Assembly: GCA_902806595.1 (NCBI GenBank)
Contig: CADCXC010000003.1
Location: forward strand, 3,224,001 to 3,288,000
DNA: 64,000 nt
Source: Pyrenopolyporus hunteri
Lineage: Eukaryota; Ascomycota; Sordariomycetes; Xylariales; Hypoxylaceae
Reading direction: 5' to 3'
In this document: positions 32,366 through 43,674 of the stretch, in pieces
Numbering within the stretch: the first letter of the stretch is position 1
Layout of the letters: every line of letters starts with the position of its first letter
Notes under the pieces: model-generated
Told to the model about the DNA's origin: nothing
The model's input: the letters and a program-made list of their open reading frames with translations, nothing else
The model's database searches: none
Translations under genes and position numbers: made by a program

Positions 32366-32701
32366 AATAAAATATTATAAAATAATAAAAAAATTATTAT
32401 AAAAAATCGAAAAAATTAATTAATTAAATTAAATTATTAAATTCGAATATTTTAAAAATATTTTAAATTTATAAAAATTCGAAAAATAAATACGAAATAT
32501 TTTTTATATTATTATATACGAAGTTAAAAATTTTTAATTTATTATAATTAATATATTTAAATAATAAATAAATTAAATTCGATTTTTAAAAAAATAATAA
32601 AAAAATATTAATTATTTTATTAATATTAATTAATTAAAAATAATTTATTTTATAATTAATTTAATTAATTTCGATAATATTTATTTTTATATAATATATA
32701 A

Positions 32702-33249
32702 AAAAATAAATAAAATAAATAAAATAAATAAAATAAATAAAATAAATAAAATAAATAAAATAAATAAAATAAATAAAATAAATAAAATAAATAAAATAAA
32801 TAAAATAAATAAAATAAATAAAATAAATAAAATAAATAAAATAAATAAAATAAATAAAATAAAAAAATAAATAAAATAAATAAAATAAATAAAATAAATA
32901 AAATAAATAAAATAAATAAAATAAATAAAATAAATAAAATAAATAAAATAAATAAAATAAATAAAATAAATAAAATAAATAAAATAAATAAAATAAATAA
33001 AATAAATAAAATAAATAAAATAAATAAAATAAATAAAATAAATAAAATAAATAAAATAAATAAAATAAATAAAATAAATAAAATAAATAAAATAAATAAA
33101 ATAAATAAAATAAATAAAATAAATAAAATAAATAAAATAAATAAAATAAATAAAATAAATAAAATAAATAAAATAAATAAAATAAATAAAATAAATAAAA
33201 TAAATAAAATAAATAAAATAAATAAAATAAATAAATAAAATAAAATAAA
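32702..33249. repeat. 9-bp minisatellite at the AT-block edge, about 60 copies
   Basis: The unit TAAATAAAA repeats for about 548 bp with a single irregular spot near 32,860 and a short irregular end near 33,232-33,249. The array is the last feature of the AT-rich block; normal composition and the kinase gene start within about 130 bp. Confidence 0.93.
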
Positions 33250-33346
33250 GTTTTAAATCGTTAAATAAAACCTCCCCACTTTTATTACTTGATACTTTTT
33301 TCGAAGGGGTTTTTTTTTTTTAAAAAAAAACTATTTTCTCCCCACC

Positions 33347-33373
33347 CCTTAAAGTGTTACTTACACTTTAAGG
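33347..33373 (+). promoter_or_regulatory. Perfect 10-bp hairpin just before the kinase start codon
   Basis: The stem CCTTAAAGTG is followed by the loop TTACTTA and the complementary stem CACTTTAAGG. The hairpin ends five bases before the ATG at 33,379, in a pyrimidine- and poly(T)-rich leader. If transcribed it would form a stem-loop directly in front of the start codon; an effect on translation is inference. Confidence 0.6.
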
Positions 33374-33378
33374 TAGAA

Positions 33379-36300
33379 ATGGACAGCCGTAGTATTCACG
33401 TCGACGTCTACAGCAACGCGCAGCAGCAACGTCGCAACAGACTGACTAAGAAACCGCCATCCCACCATCATCATCACGGCCATAGTCTTTGTCTTACTTC
33501 TGATGGTCGATTTGACGCCCAATCCCTCAAGAGCAAACGGAGCTCCACGAGTCTGAGGCGAGCTCCAAGCGCTCCCCACAGAACTCCCGCTACCGCTACC
33601 GCTACGACTGCTACTACCGCTACCATAACGGCTAACTTACCACCTAATAACGTTGCTAAGACTGGAATTAACGACGCGTCAAACTCCTCCGCAGCACTTC
33701 CCCGTCGTCAATCTCCCACAACCACTACTCACACTATCACCACCGCCACCACCACTACATCCTCCTCCTCATCCGCTAACGGCAGTAGTAAGAACTACGC
33801 TACTTACACTTCGCCCGCCCAGCCCCCCGGCCAATTCCTCCCGCCCGCCGTTTCGCATTCTTATCACTTGAGCCCGTCTTCGCCCTTGCCATCATTGTCC
33901 CCCTCCCACAACGCATCTTCCCCCGCTGCCGATAGAGCCGCAATTGGGTCCGGAGCCGGAGTTGGCATTGGTGCAGGAATAGGCGTCGGTGTCGGGTCTC
34001 TAACGCTAGGCGGCCAGCGTCTGTCCGACTCTCATCTCCATCAGCCTCTCTCCTCCCAGACACCTGAGGAATTCGTTGGCGCGCCTTTCGACAGCAGCTT
34101 CATCCTTAAACATTTCGAGGCTACCAGATCGCCCACCTATCAGTATTCTACCCAGGCCCGGCCCGCACCACCCGTATCGTCGAACTGGAATCCCGACTCG
34201 TGTGATATGAGCCCTCCCCTGCGACAGTCCGCCAGTTTCTCTGCCTTAGACTCCAATATGTCAGAGAAGTCTCATGGCACGCGCGTCAACGAGAGCCAAG
34301 TCGTCCCGCCCAAAAGGTATTCCGACGAGGGCAAAGAACCAAAGGCCCCAGGTGTCCTGCGAAAGAAGTCGGGTTTCTCTGGCCTCATGAGCACATTGGT
34401 GGGTTCTCCCAAAAAGCCTGTCATATCGGCGCCAGAGAACCCGGTTCACGTCACCCACGTGGGCTACGACAGTTCGACAGGCCAATTCACGGTTAGTATC
34501 CCAATCCCGCCGGCGGCTCTACTATCGTGCCGAACTCGACTCCTCCGCCTTGCTGACTCCTTTGCAGGGCCTACCTAAAGAATGGCAACGCTTGATCAAC
34601 GAGAGTGGGATTCCAGAAAATGCTCGAAGGGAGAACCCGCAGATGATTGCGGATATCGTCACGTTCTACAAAGAAACTACCGAGAAACCTCACGAGGATC
34701 AGGTCCTGGAGAAGTTCTACGATGTGAGAGCTCCTGAACTGCGTACCCAATCTGGCGGAATGGCAACATCCCCCGGCATGTATGCGTCAAACTATGCGGG
34801 TATGTCACCTATGATAAGTCCACCAGCAAGTCCGAGATTTCCAATCGTGAATAATGAAGGCACCTTCGAGAATCCCCGCGCCCCCCCTCCAGTACCCGTA
34901 CCTGGAAAGAGCCCGGTGCTGCACTCCATCAAAGACCACCCCAACTTACAGCCCAGCCGACCTGCGCCGAAACCCCCCGTCTCTTTGCAGACCCGAGCTG
35001 CACAACAGCAGCCCCATCCCACCAAGGACTCGGGCATTGGTATGGCGCAAGCTAGCGAAGATGCCCATTCGGGAGGTTCTCATGTCCAGTCGCCGAAAGA
35101 CAACGCCCCCATGCTCCCCGAAGAGCACCGGTCGAGATCGAACTCGCGAGCCAACGGTTCCCAACCATATACGCCCGCCGGCCAACCATCGCCTGCCGCT
35201 CAGGCCGCATATCAATACCAACTAATGCACCATCAGCAGGAGCAGGCTGTGGCGCAGGCCCAGTCTGCCATGAAAGGTCAACTCGGTCGGTCTGCAAGTA
35301 CTAAACAGCCTACCACTCAGCCGATGCTGCCGAGTTCGCAACACCAGATGGGCCGCGCACCAGAGGCCAACGGCGCTGCCGGTGCGGCGCATCCGGGACG
35401 AGTGGGGCCTCCAGCACAGCAATCGCGTCCGCGCAATCGGCCGCGGCAGAGCACCAGCATAGACGTGGCAGCAGCTCTGAAACGAATCTGTTCTGAAGGT
35501 GACCCTCGTGAGTTGTACCGCGGCTTTACTAAGATTGGTCAGGGCGCATCCGGAGGTGTCTATACTGGCCACGAAAGAGGATCAAATCGACTAGTAGCTA
35601 TCAAGCAGATGAATCTAGAGCAGCAGCCAAAAAAGGATCTAATCATCAACGAGATCCTAGTCATGAAGGAGAGCTCGCACCCGAATATCGTCAATTTCAT
35701 AGACAGCTATCTATGCGGCGGAGAGCTATGGGTTATCATGGAGTATATGGAAGGTGGTAGTCTGACCGACGTTGTGACCTTTAATATAATGACGGAAGGG
35801 CAGATCGCCTCGGTCTGTAGGGAAACCTTGAAAGGTCTTCAGCATTTACACTCCAAAGGAGTTATCCATAGGGATATAAAATCTGACAATATCCTCCTCT
35901 CTCTGGACGGGAATATCAAACTCAGTAAGTCAGACGTTCCCGATTATATAGGGTTCTGTATCATAACCTAATTCTTCCTTTCCCCAGCCGATTTCGGGTT
36001 TTGCGCACAGATCAACGAGGCACACAACAAGCGAACTACCATGGTCGGTACGCCGTATTGGATGGCGCCCGAAGTGGTTACTAGGAAGGAGTATGGAAGG
36101 AAGGTGGACATTTGGTCTTTGGGTATTATGGCCATCGAAATGATAGAAGGGGAGCCGCCGTATCTCACCGAGTCTCCGCTCCGTGCTTTATGGTTAATCG
36201 CTACTAACGGCACGCCGCAAATCAAAGAGGAGCATAACTTATCTCCCGTGTTCCGGGATTTCCTTTACTTTGCCTTAAAGGTAGACCCAGAAAAGAGAGC

Positions 36301-36477
36301 CAGCGCGCACGATCTGCTTCGGGTATGTCCCTGTCCTTCTTCGTCTGAGAGCCGGTAAAGCTGAACTTGATACAGCATGATTTCATGAAGACGTGTGTTG
36401 ACCTGTCGTCGTTATCCCCGCTCGTCAAAGCTGCCAGGGAAGCCCGGTTAGAGGAGAAGGCCAACAAGGGCCAATAA
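33379..36477 (+). CDS. ste20: Ste20-type p21-activated serine/threonine kinase (PAK)
   Basis: Four exons, 33,379-34,491, 34,568-35,924, 35,988-36,322 and 36,376-36,477, give 968 residues. The start is the first in-frame ATG (MDSRS). The N-terminal 340 residues are low complexity: His, Thr/Ala, Ser/Pro and Gly runs. A CRIB/p21-binding domain (about 348-410; ISAPENPVHVTHVGYD) spans intron 1 and should bind Cdc42/Rac. A Pro/Gln-rich linker leads to a complete kinase domain (about 686-935): GQGASGGVY loop, catalytic Lys717, HRD Asp807, DFG 825-827 (split by intron 2) and the GTPYWMAPE substrate loop. No PH domain is visible, and the kinase-domain sequence and ending resemble Ste20 more than Cla4. 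Ste20 kinases relay Cdc42 signals to MAPK cascades and to polarity and morphogenesis. The promoter is squeezed against the RIP block. Confidence 0.93.
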
Positions 36478-38156
36478 ATATTTTTCGGTGCAAGTATGAC
36501 GCGTTGAAGGCGCCGAAGCCATAGGAGCCGTTGGTTCCTGTTGTTTGAATATGTGCCGCCACCCTACAATCTAGGGATTACGTGGAGCTGGCGGATCACC
36601 AACCGGTCCTGCTATATCTCTTGCCACGAACTGACGTCGTTATTCTTTAGGTCCTCAGGGGAGGTTAATGGGATGTGAAATGGGAATATAGGTAGCGATT
36701 GATTAAAGGACTGAAGTCCTCGAAGAGGCTGCCCTGTCTTTGTACATAGCGAGACGATACCACCCTTTGGACGGTCTTCATTGGACATTTAGAGCCGAGT
36801 TAGACGAAACGGATGCCTTCGAAGCACAGCCATCTCAAATACCCTAATATCCTCATTGGAGTCCCAAACGACCCAGGGTCACACTTCATATAAAGCTAGG
36901 TACCTAGGTATATAGATGAGGGCATACGGGCTACGCTTCAATGCTGTTTGCCTAGCAAGCTTCTATATCATAAGTCAACCCCTAGGCCTTCGAGCGCGAT
37001 AGTAGATTGATCAGACAGCCTGGAAGGAACCTAAGAATGATAATATTAGGAGTCCTGTGGGAATAGTAAGTTCGAACAACTCGATTTAGCCTTGGGCGGA
37101 TACCGGGCGTATACGCAAATACCATTCTGTTGGTCTTATTGTCACAAAGTACCTCGCCGGGTGCCAAAATAGTAGAATAGATAAAGCTCTCCATCCTTCC
37201 TTATGGGGAGTGAATATGAGCCTATCCTACGTTGTAAAAAACTAAACTGTCTAAATGATCGCGGTGGCCGTTATATTGGCTCTTCTATCCATGCATCGAA
37301 GAAGAAAAAGAGAGATTTGATGGGTCAAGTTGGTCATAGGAAAGCAAGCTTCGCTTCTATTCTATTCCCAAGCGCATCGCTTTGAAGCGGGCCTGGAACA
37401 GATTAGTTCTGTCTGTACTGTCTTGTATAGAAGACCCTTTTATTGTCAAGAACCACGAGCCCACCTCAGGGTAGTCTATCTTGCGAGTAATTCTTTTTTT
37501 TTTCCGGAAAAGAAAAAGGCAAATCATTCTTCTTTCTCTATAATGGTATTGGTATCAACCCCGGTTTCCCTCCTTTTCCGTGGAGCAGACCGACTCCGGA
37601 GACTTTGACGTCGATTAGGTACGTTAAGAGTCTATACCGCACGGATAGACAGCATCATTCCGGAAAACTATGAACCGTAGAGAAAGCCAGAATGCCAGGA
37701 ATTGCAATTCTTGGGTCACCGTTGAACGTGTAGCCAGATCCGTTTAGCATATACAAATAAAGTACTCCCTAATACGGCGCGTGAGTACAAGAAATAGGTG
37801 GTGTGCGACGCATCCAGAACGAGTCGGGCGACCAGGTCGATTGGATAGAACCATTCCCCATGTATAGGTACGTACGTATGTGCGAAATGTTTAGGGTATA
37901 TAGGAATTCCTCTGCGATGCTGTGATGTCGGAACGCAACGCAACGACGCTCCTGAGATTGCGGTGCTGGTTCCCCGCACGTAACGAGATCAAGACATCTC
38001 GGTTTTCGCTGGATCTTGAGTTATTGCTGTGTATGTCGACATAGCGAGCGAAAACCGTGTAAAAGGACCGAGAGCCGCAACGTCAGCTAGCCACAGCACG
38101 CCATAGACGTTGTCCCGACGGATCGTGCCGGGACTGAAAGCTAGGGAAAACCCGGT
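36478..38156. other. Convergent intergenic region, no gene seen
   Basis: This 1.7 kb separates the 3' ends of the kinase and the dehydrogenase. Small open frames occur on both strands but show no family resemblance, no splice structure and no codon bias. It presumably holds the two 3' UTRs. A purine-rich stretch with a small inverted repeat (TTTTTTCCGGAAAAGAAAAA) lies near 37,500. Confidence 0.6.
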
Positions 38157-39334
38157 TTATAGGCAGGTATACCCGCCGTCTATAGCAACGTTGGCGCCGG
38201 TCATAAAGCTGCTGGCGTCGCTGGCGAGGAAGACACAGAGGCCGTTGAGCTCGTCGACGTTGCCGAGGCGGGCTTGGGGGGTCAGAGAGCGCCAGATCTT
38301 CTTCTGTGCCTCGAGAGCAGGCACGCGATTCAGCGCCGTGTCCATATAGCCCGGGGAAATACAGTTGACACGAATGTTGTATTTGGCCCACTCGACGGCG
38401 AGAGACTTGCCGAATTGGATCACGCCGGCCTTGGATGCGTTGTAGCAAGACTGTTCTTGCGGATAGTTAACGATGCTACCGCTCATACTCGCAACGAGAA
38501 CAATGGATCCGGGTTTTCCAGCCGCCATCATAGCGCGTCCAACCGCCTGACTCATCAAGAATGAGCCCGTCAGGTTGATGTCAATCAAGCGGCGGAACAT
38601 GGCGGGATCATACGTCTCAGCCTTGATGTTGGAGTCGGCAATGCCGGCGCTGTTGATTAACACGTCTGGTGCACCATATGTCTCGACAACCGAGTCGACG
38701 GCGGCGTTGATGGCGGCACCGTCGCGGACGTCGACCTTGAAGAAGGAGACGGGAAGTTGGGTCTTTTGGTGTAGCTCAGCTGCGGCCTCGTCGCCCAGCT
38801 CCTGGTTCGCGTCGAAGATCACAAGGGCCTTGGCGCCGGCCTCAGCGCAGGCCCGGGCCATGTGGTTCCCGAGACCTCGAGCTCCTCTGCAAAGATTCCT
38901 TGTCAGCACGATCCGGACCCCGCGCCAGCGGTGTGAACGAGGCGAACGGCAGCTTACCCAGTAACAATCACGACCTTATCCATTATACTCATCTTCTGTA
39001 GAGTCGAGGGCATCTGGCGGTAGACGGTCTTGGAAAGCGGCACCACTTCGGTCTCCTCGGGGGGCGGGAACGGCTTGGGCTTGGCATCGTCACGGTTCAC
39101 GGGGATACTGAAGTGGTCGCTCGTTGAGCCGGCGGCGCCCGTGGAGTCTGGCGAGTAGACCGAAACCGGAATTTCAGTCTCGCGTACTACATCACTCCGG
39201 GATCGTATGCAAGACTGGCTGAAGGCTCGGTGGGCCGCAGGGAGAGCCCTCGAGATACGAGCGGATGTGCTGGGCGCGTTAGAGAGGAGGGGGGCGACAG
39301 CCCGGGTGAGACGAAGAGCCGAGCGACCGGACAT
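38157..39334 (-). CDS. Short-chain dehydrogenase/reductase, arabinitol/xylulose-type, with mitochondrial-like leader
   Basis: Two exons (39,334-38,958 and 38,886-38,157) around a 71-bp intron give 368 residues. The start MSGRS precedes an Arg/Ser/Ala-rich leader of about 45 residues lacking acids, typical of a mitochondrial presequence, then a Pro/Glu-rich spacer. The Rossmann domain begins near residue 118: VTGGARGLG (TGxxxGxG, 125-132), NSAG in place of the usual NNAG, catalytic Ser261, Tyr274 and Lys278 (YNASK), and a C-terminal DGGYTCL typical of classical SDRs. The nearest families I recall are fungal D-arabinitol 2-dehydrogenase, sorbose/L-xylulose reductase and mannitol dehydrogenase-like enzymes, which interconvert polyols and ketoses with NAD(P)H. 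The substrate cannot be fixed from sequence. An intron splits the dinucleotide-binding Gly126 codon in phase 2. Confidence 0.85.
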
Positions 39335-40240
39335 TGTTGCAAGCGTATATCCGTTTGTATGTAAAAGAATATGATGAAGGTATGTAGATAGGATAGCTAA
39401 GGGTTGGGTATGGAACTTGTAGGAATAGGATGTGGCGAGATATACGCGGAAGGAGTTTTTTTTTTTTAAGTTGGTTGGATTACCAAAACAGAGAAAAAAC
39501 CTAGAGGCGGTGACAAAACAATGATTAGCTCCCCTCTTTTTTTTTCTTCTGGTGTTGGTGGTGGTGTTGCTGCTGTTATTATTATTGTTGTTGTTGTTAT
39601 TGTGTAAATTGGAGGGAGGAGCACAGGCAAACAAGTCAATTTATGGGAATTCCTGGGCGGATTGGGAACAGAAAAAAAAAAAAAAAAAAACCGAAATCGG
39701 GGTAGCGCCACGACAAAAGGTCCCAGCTCCAGGGTTTGTGTGAGATTCGACGTCACAAGACGACCCGTGTCTAATTGGAGTTGGATGGGTATCGTGAATT
39801 AATACCCGTAGCTGCGTAGTCACGAGCTGGAGCAAATATTCGGTTTCTTTTTTTTTTTTTTTTTCTATTGTTCCGTGCTCGAACTTCCCTACAGGTTCGT
39901 CTGACCGATCGGCCGAAGCTAAGGGTAGCGAAGTAGGGAGTATTAGAGCCCAGTAGCAGGGTCTAGGTACGGGTGGGGGGAAAGACGAGATATAATAAAA
40001 TATCTCGAAAGGCTGGGACTGTTGGTACAACTAGCAGTGCTTCTTTTGATCGGGTCTAAAAAGAGCTGGTGATGGGTATGATGAAAATTAATGGAAGGGA
40101 GAAAAGAGTTTATGATAGATATATATATCAGGCATAAGAAGGGCGCCTTTTCTACTCGTTTCTATTTATTCGCCGTCGCATATTATTCCCTTGCCCTCGA
40201 CGAAAATGTGGGTTTTTTTTTTAATACTTGTTAAGATTTA
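39335..40240. promoter_or_regulatory. Upstream region of the dehydrogenase, rich in homopolymer tracts
   Basis: No gene is seen. On the plus strand it holds a (GTT)n-like tract near 39,555-39,602, an A18-like run near 39,670-39,690 and a T-rich run near 39,847-39,864, all of which fall in the expected promoter and 5' leader of the minus-strand dehydrogenase. Composition turns AT-rich beyond about 40,240. Confidence 0.5.
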
Positions 40241-40745
40241 TACGTTTTTTCCCCGGTTTTTATAACATATAATTTAAATAAACGAAATATATATTTATTT
40301 AAAAAAAAAAATTTATTTAATAATTTAAATTAATAATTAATAATAAATCGTTTTATTATTTATTTTAAATTTTTATTAATTTAAATATTTAATTTTATTA
40401 ATTTTAAATTTATAAAATAAACGTAAATATATTTACGTAATATAAATAAATATTACGTTATTTTTTTCGAAAATAATATTATATTATATTTACGTTATAT
40501 ATTTATTATATATTACGTAAAATTAAATTTTTTAATTAATATTAATAAAATATAATTTTATTTAATTTATATTTATTTTTAATTTTTTTTTTAAAATTTT
40601 AAATACGTAATTAATTATTTACGAAATTTTACGAAATTTACGAAAATAAATCTTATATTTAATATATTAAAAACGATTAAATTAATATATTTACCGTTAT
40701 TTAAACCGTTAAATATATTTTATCCGATAATAAAAAACGCCTTAA
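40241..40745. other. Small RIP-mutated island between gene regions
   Basis: About 500 bp has the same composition as the large left block: very AT-rich, with surviving C mostly in CpG. No element could be identified in it. It borders normal sequence sharply on both sides, as an inserted repeat later hit by RIP would. Confidence 0.7.
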
Positions 40746-43453
40746 TTATCGGCGGGTAATAATATTACGTTCTTAGTGGTAAAGCGTCTAACATGTCGTA
40801 AATGGGTTTAAGCCAACCCGCTAGTTAGGTTCCGAAATAAAGAGGTATAAAGGCGGTGGTAACATTTACACATATCTTCAAGTAGGACGTTGGAAAACGT
40901 GGGCAATCTAACGGATGTAACAGGGTGTTATATGTTTAAAAAAAGAGCCCAGACGACCCAGCCCAGAACACCCAGCCCCCCACTTACCAACCGTCTAATA
41001 TGAACTTCTCTTCTTTTCCCTTTTCCTCTTCCTAGGCCAGGCAACCTGCTCTTAGCAGTGCTTCTGGATGCCGCATCAATGTAAACGAGCTCTCATTACC
41101 ATCGTCGACCACCCCCCCCAATTTCCGTTCCATACCCCTATCTTTCATGAATTCGGCTGTCTTTTTATAGGGGAACGAGGTCCGATCTCGTTGCATCTTT
41201 ATTAGGGGAAGATTAACACGCATCTTCGAGTTCGAGTGCCTTCCCCGTTGCTAAACCTCCGCTAGGTCCCCTAGCTTAGGTGTACATACCTAGGTATATA
41301 TACGTATAATATATGTAGGTATTTACGCACTAGGCCCCCACCGAAGATATTCCCGTGCTAAATTCTGCTGCGCCATCTATGATGATATGCGCGAAGTCCA
41401 CACCCGTTAAGCTCTTTATCCCGGTCTCTACTGAGCCGTCTATATCCACAAGTGTAACCGCTAACAAGTTTCCGGCTGGCTGTACACATACACATGGGCT
41501 TAATGTCAACTGGGATCCATCGCACAGCAGTCGTTAAGTACCTCAATGAAAATACCTCAATGAAAATTGCACATGGAAAGCAGCATCCGGAGCCCCCCTA
41601 GGAGAGGGGCGAGCCCCGTTCATGATAGGAGTTACAGTAGGGAAATGAGCTGTGGTAGTTCTAGTCAACGCGATCCCTCTCATGCTAGTTCCAACTAAAG
41701 ATCTAGATATATAAATCTTAGGCCGGGGTATCCCTAAGACACGCGCAAACAAGCCGCGCTACTTTCGTTAAAGGACCTAAAGGATTTAATCACTCAATGT
41801 CGCCCAAGGGGTCCGCCGTAGCGTGTCGCAAAGTAAACCAGGAACAGAACAGGTCGTACGTTGTATTTATCGTCGTAATCGCCTGCGAACAATCGAGGGG
41901 AAACAATCCCGGGATGAGGGCGTACTGCCTATGTTCGTCTGTATAAAGGGTACAAACGTAGGTAGATCTAATATAGTACGTACCCATATTGGGTACATAC
42001 CTGCCTTAGGAGTTACCCGGGTACCTCTAGGTATCGTACAATACATAATGGTAGACCTGAAATATTACTCTTCGCCCAACATACATTCCTGTCGATGCTA
42101 AATAGAGTTGTGAACCGCGTTTATTAACATCGTGCCCACATGAAATCTCTACATTACATGTCTGAGTGTCTCTTATCCATCGCGTTTCCATCGACCTAGT
42201 ATACGCTAGTTACCGAACATGGTACAGAGAGGGCGCGGAGAAAGATGCACATGTACACCTAGAACATAAGTCCGTGTGGACTTTGGAGGTGGCCCAATTA
42301 ATTGAGAAGGAATCTGCTGAGGCCGCTCAGTCACGGCACCGATTTGATATCACGGACGGACTTCAAAAGCTACATCGTCAAAGGTGATATCAATATAACT
42401 ATTAGTTTTTACTTCTCAAATCGTGTTGCCCAGCAGCTACCATATCTCCTTTTGCTCCTCGACGTATTCTATTGGGATTGGGACTTTTTCTTTGCTCGTT
42501 TGTTCCGAAGGGGATATTTTAGCGCATTGACAGATAGGATGGCTTACGGGTTTGGTGCTCTTTCTGGTGTTCTTTTTGATGCTCGTCTTTGGGCAGTCCG
42601 CTTAAGGCTAAGGATATCCGATGTACGGGTTGCGTTGCTCCGATCTAGGTCCCGTCTCATTTCTTCGATCAACCATGCGACAGTTCAATTCGACAACCTT
42701 CATCCAGTTAAGTACCGCGGACGCGGATTTTACCTCGCGGAAGAACGAGAAGGATTAGGAGAACGACGAAGAAAAGCTTATTCGCCGTGAGCCGCTTCAG
42801 GTCCCTTCTTCAGGATGGCTTGGCTTGGCTCGCTGTTTCGGGTGTCAATACCACAGTAGCAATTTCGATGGGTCGGTGCGTCTCCATCGGAAACATCCAA
42901 GGTCGACGGTTACGGGGTAGCTTTATCTGCGAGATAAATTTGATAGCGCGACGGAGGTTGAGCGGCTCCATATGGCCCGGGGGTGGCCTTCATTCACTAC
43001 TGACGAGATCTCTTTTCTCCCATCTTGCTTTCGAGCGCGCTTAGAAGCATGCTCTAAATAGGGAAAAAAAAAAAAAAACATTCCTTGGGAAGTTCCTGAG
43101 TCGAGTGTGACGGCTCCGGTTTCATACTATGTATCTCATCACCCCTTTTCAAGGGTTAATGATCCACCGCTGTCTTTAGACATTCAGCCTTATTGCTCTC
43201 GCCCAATCACTCATCGCGCCTTCCATAGGACTGGTGGGGCTAATCGACTTACCCCCGAACGCAACCTTGCAAGCTCCATGTTTGAGGATCGTAGGCCTTG
43301 ATCTACTATTACGGAAAGGCAAGGTTCGTATCATGGATCTCATGTAGGCAGGCCAGAGATTCTGAGATAGCCGGAGGCTACCCTCGCTCACGACCGCCTG
43401 CTGGTCACTCCCCTACTTTCCATCACCAGTTCGCTCTCACTCACGCTCTCTTA

Positions 43454-43502
<49 letters not shown>

Positions 43503-43674
43503 AGGCCAACTATCACCAGTGCCGACATTTCTGGCGTTGCGGTACACTCATGCGCGTCGTCATGTCTCTTTCGTTTCTTGGTTAATATTTTATAATTTGT
43601 CTTGTGACAATACCCATTGAGTGGGTTTTTGTTTTTGCCTTTGTTCTTTTCCACCTTCCCAAGTCGCCGACATC
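40746..43674. other. 2.9 kb without a recognisable gene
   Basis: Composition is ordinary, but the open frames on both strands are short, lack familiar motifs and do not join through splice sites into anything I recognise. A weak tRNA-like stretch lies near 40,776-40,840. GTACCTAGG-type short palindromic sequence occurs near 41,280-41,330. A CT microsatellite lies near the right end. It may hold the promoter of the downstream membrane protein gene, a non-coding transcript, or badly decayed genes. Confidence 0.5.
43459..43499. repeat. (CT)n microsatellite
   Basis: An uninterrupted CT run of about 20 units lies about 175 bp upstream of the membrane protein start, where pyrimidine-rich tracts often mark fungal transcription starts. 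Confidence 0.9.

Noticed and set aside
33800..35572. Several long minus-strand and alternate-frame open frames across the kinase gene
   Set aside because: They mirror GC-rich kinase exons and lack any domain; the plus-strand kinase explains the sequence fully.
40776..40840. tRNA-like stretch with TTAGTGGTAAAGCG and GGGTTTAAGCC
   Set aside because: D- and T-arm-like words are present, but I could not form a matching acceptor stem or a proper anticodon arm; left as unproven.
42302..43044. Two successive open frames of 162 and 85 codons
   Set aside because: No recognisable motif, no splice signals joining them, and arginine/leucine-rich composition typical of chance frames in GC-balanced DNA.
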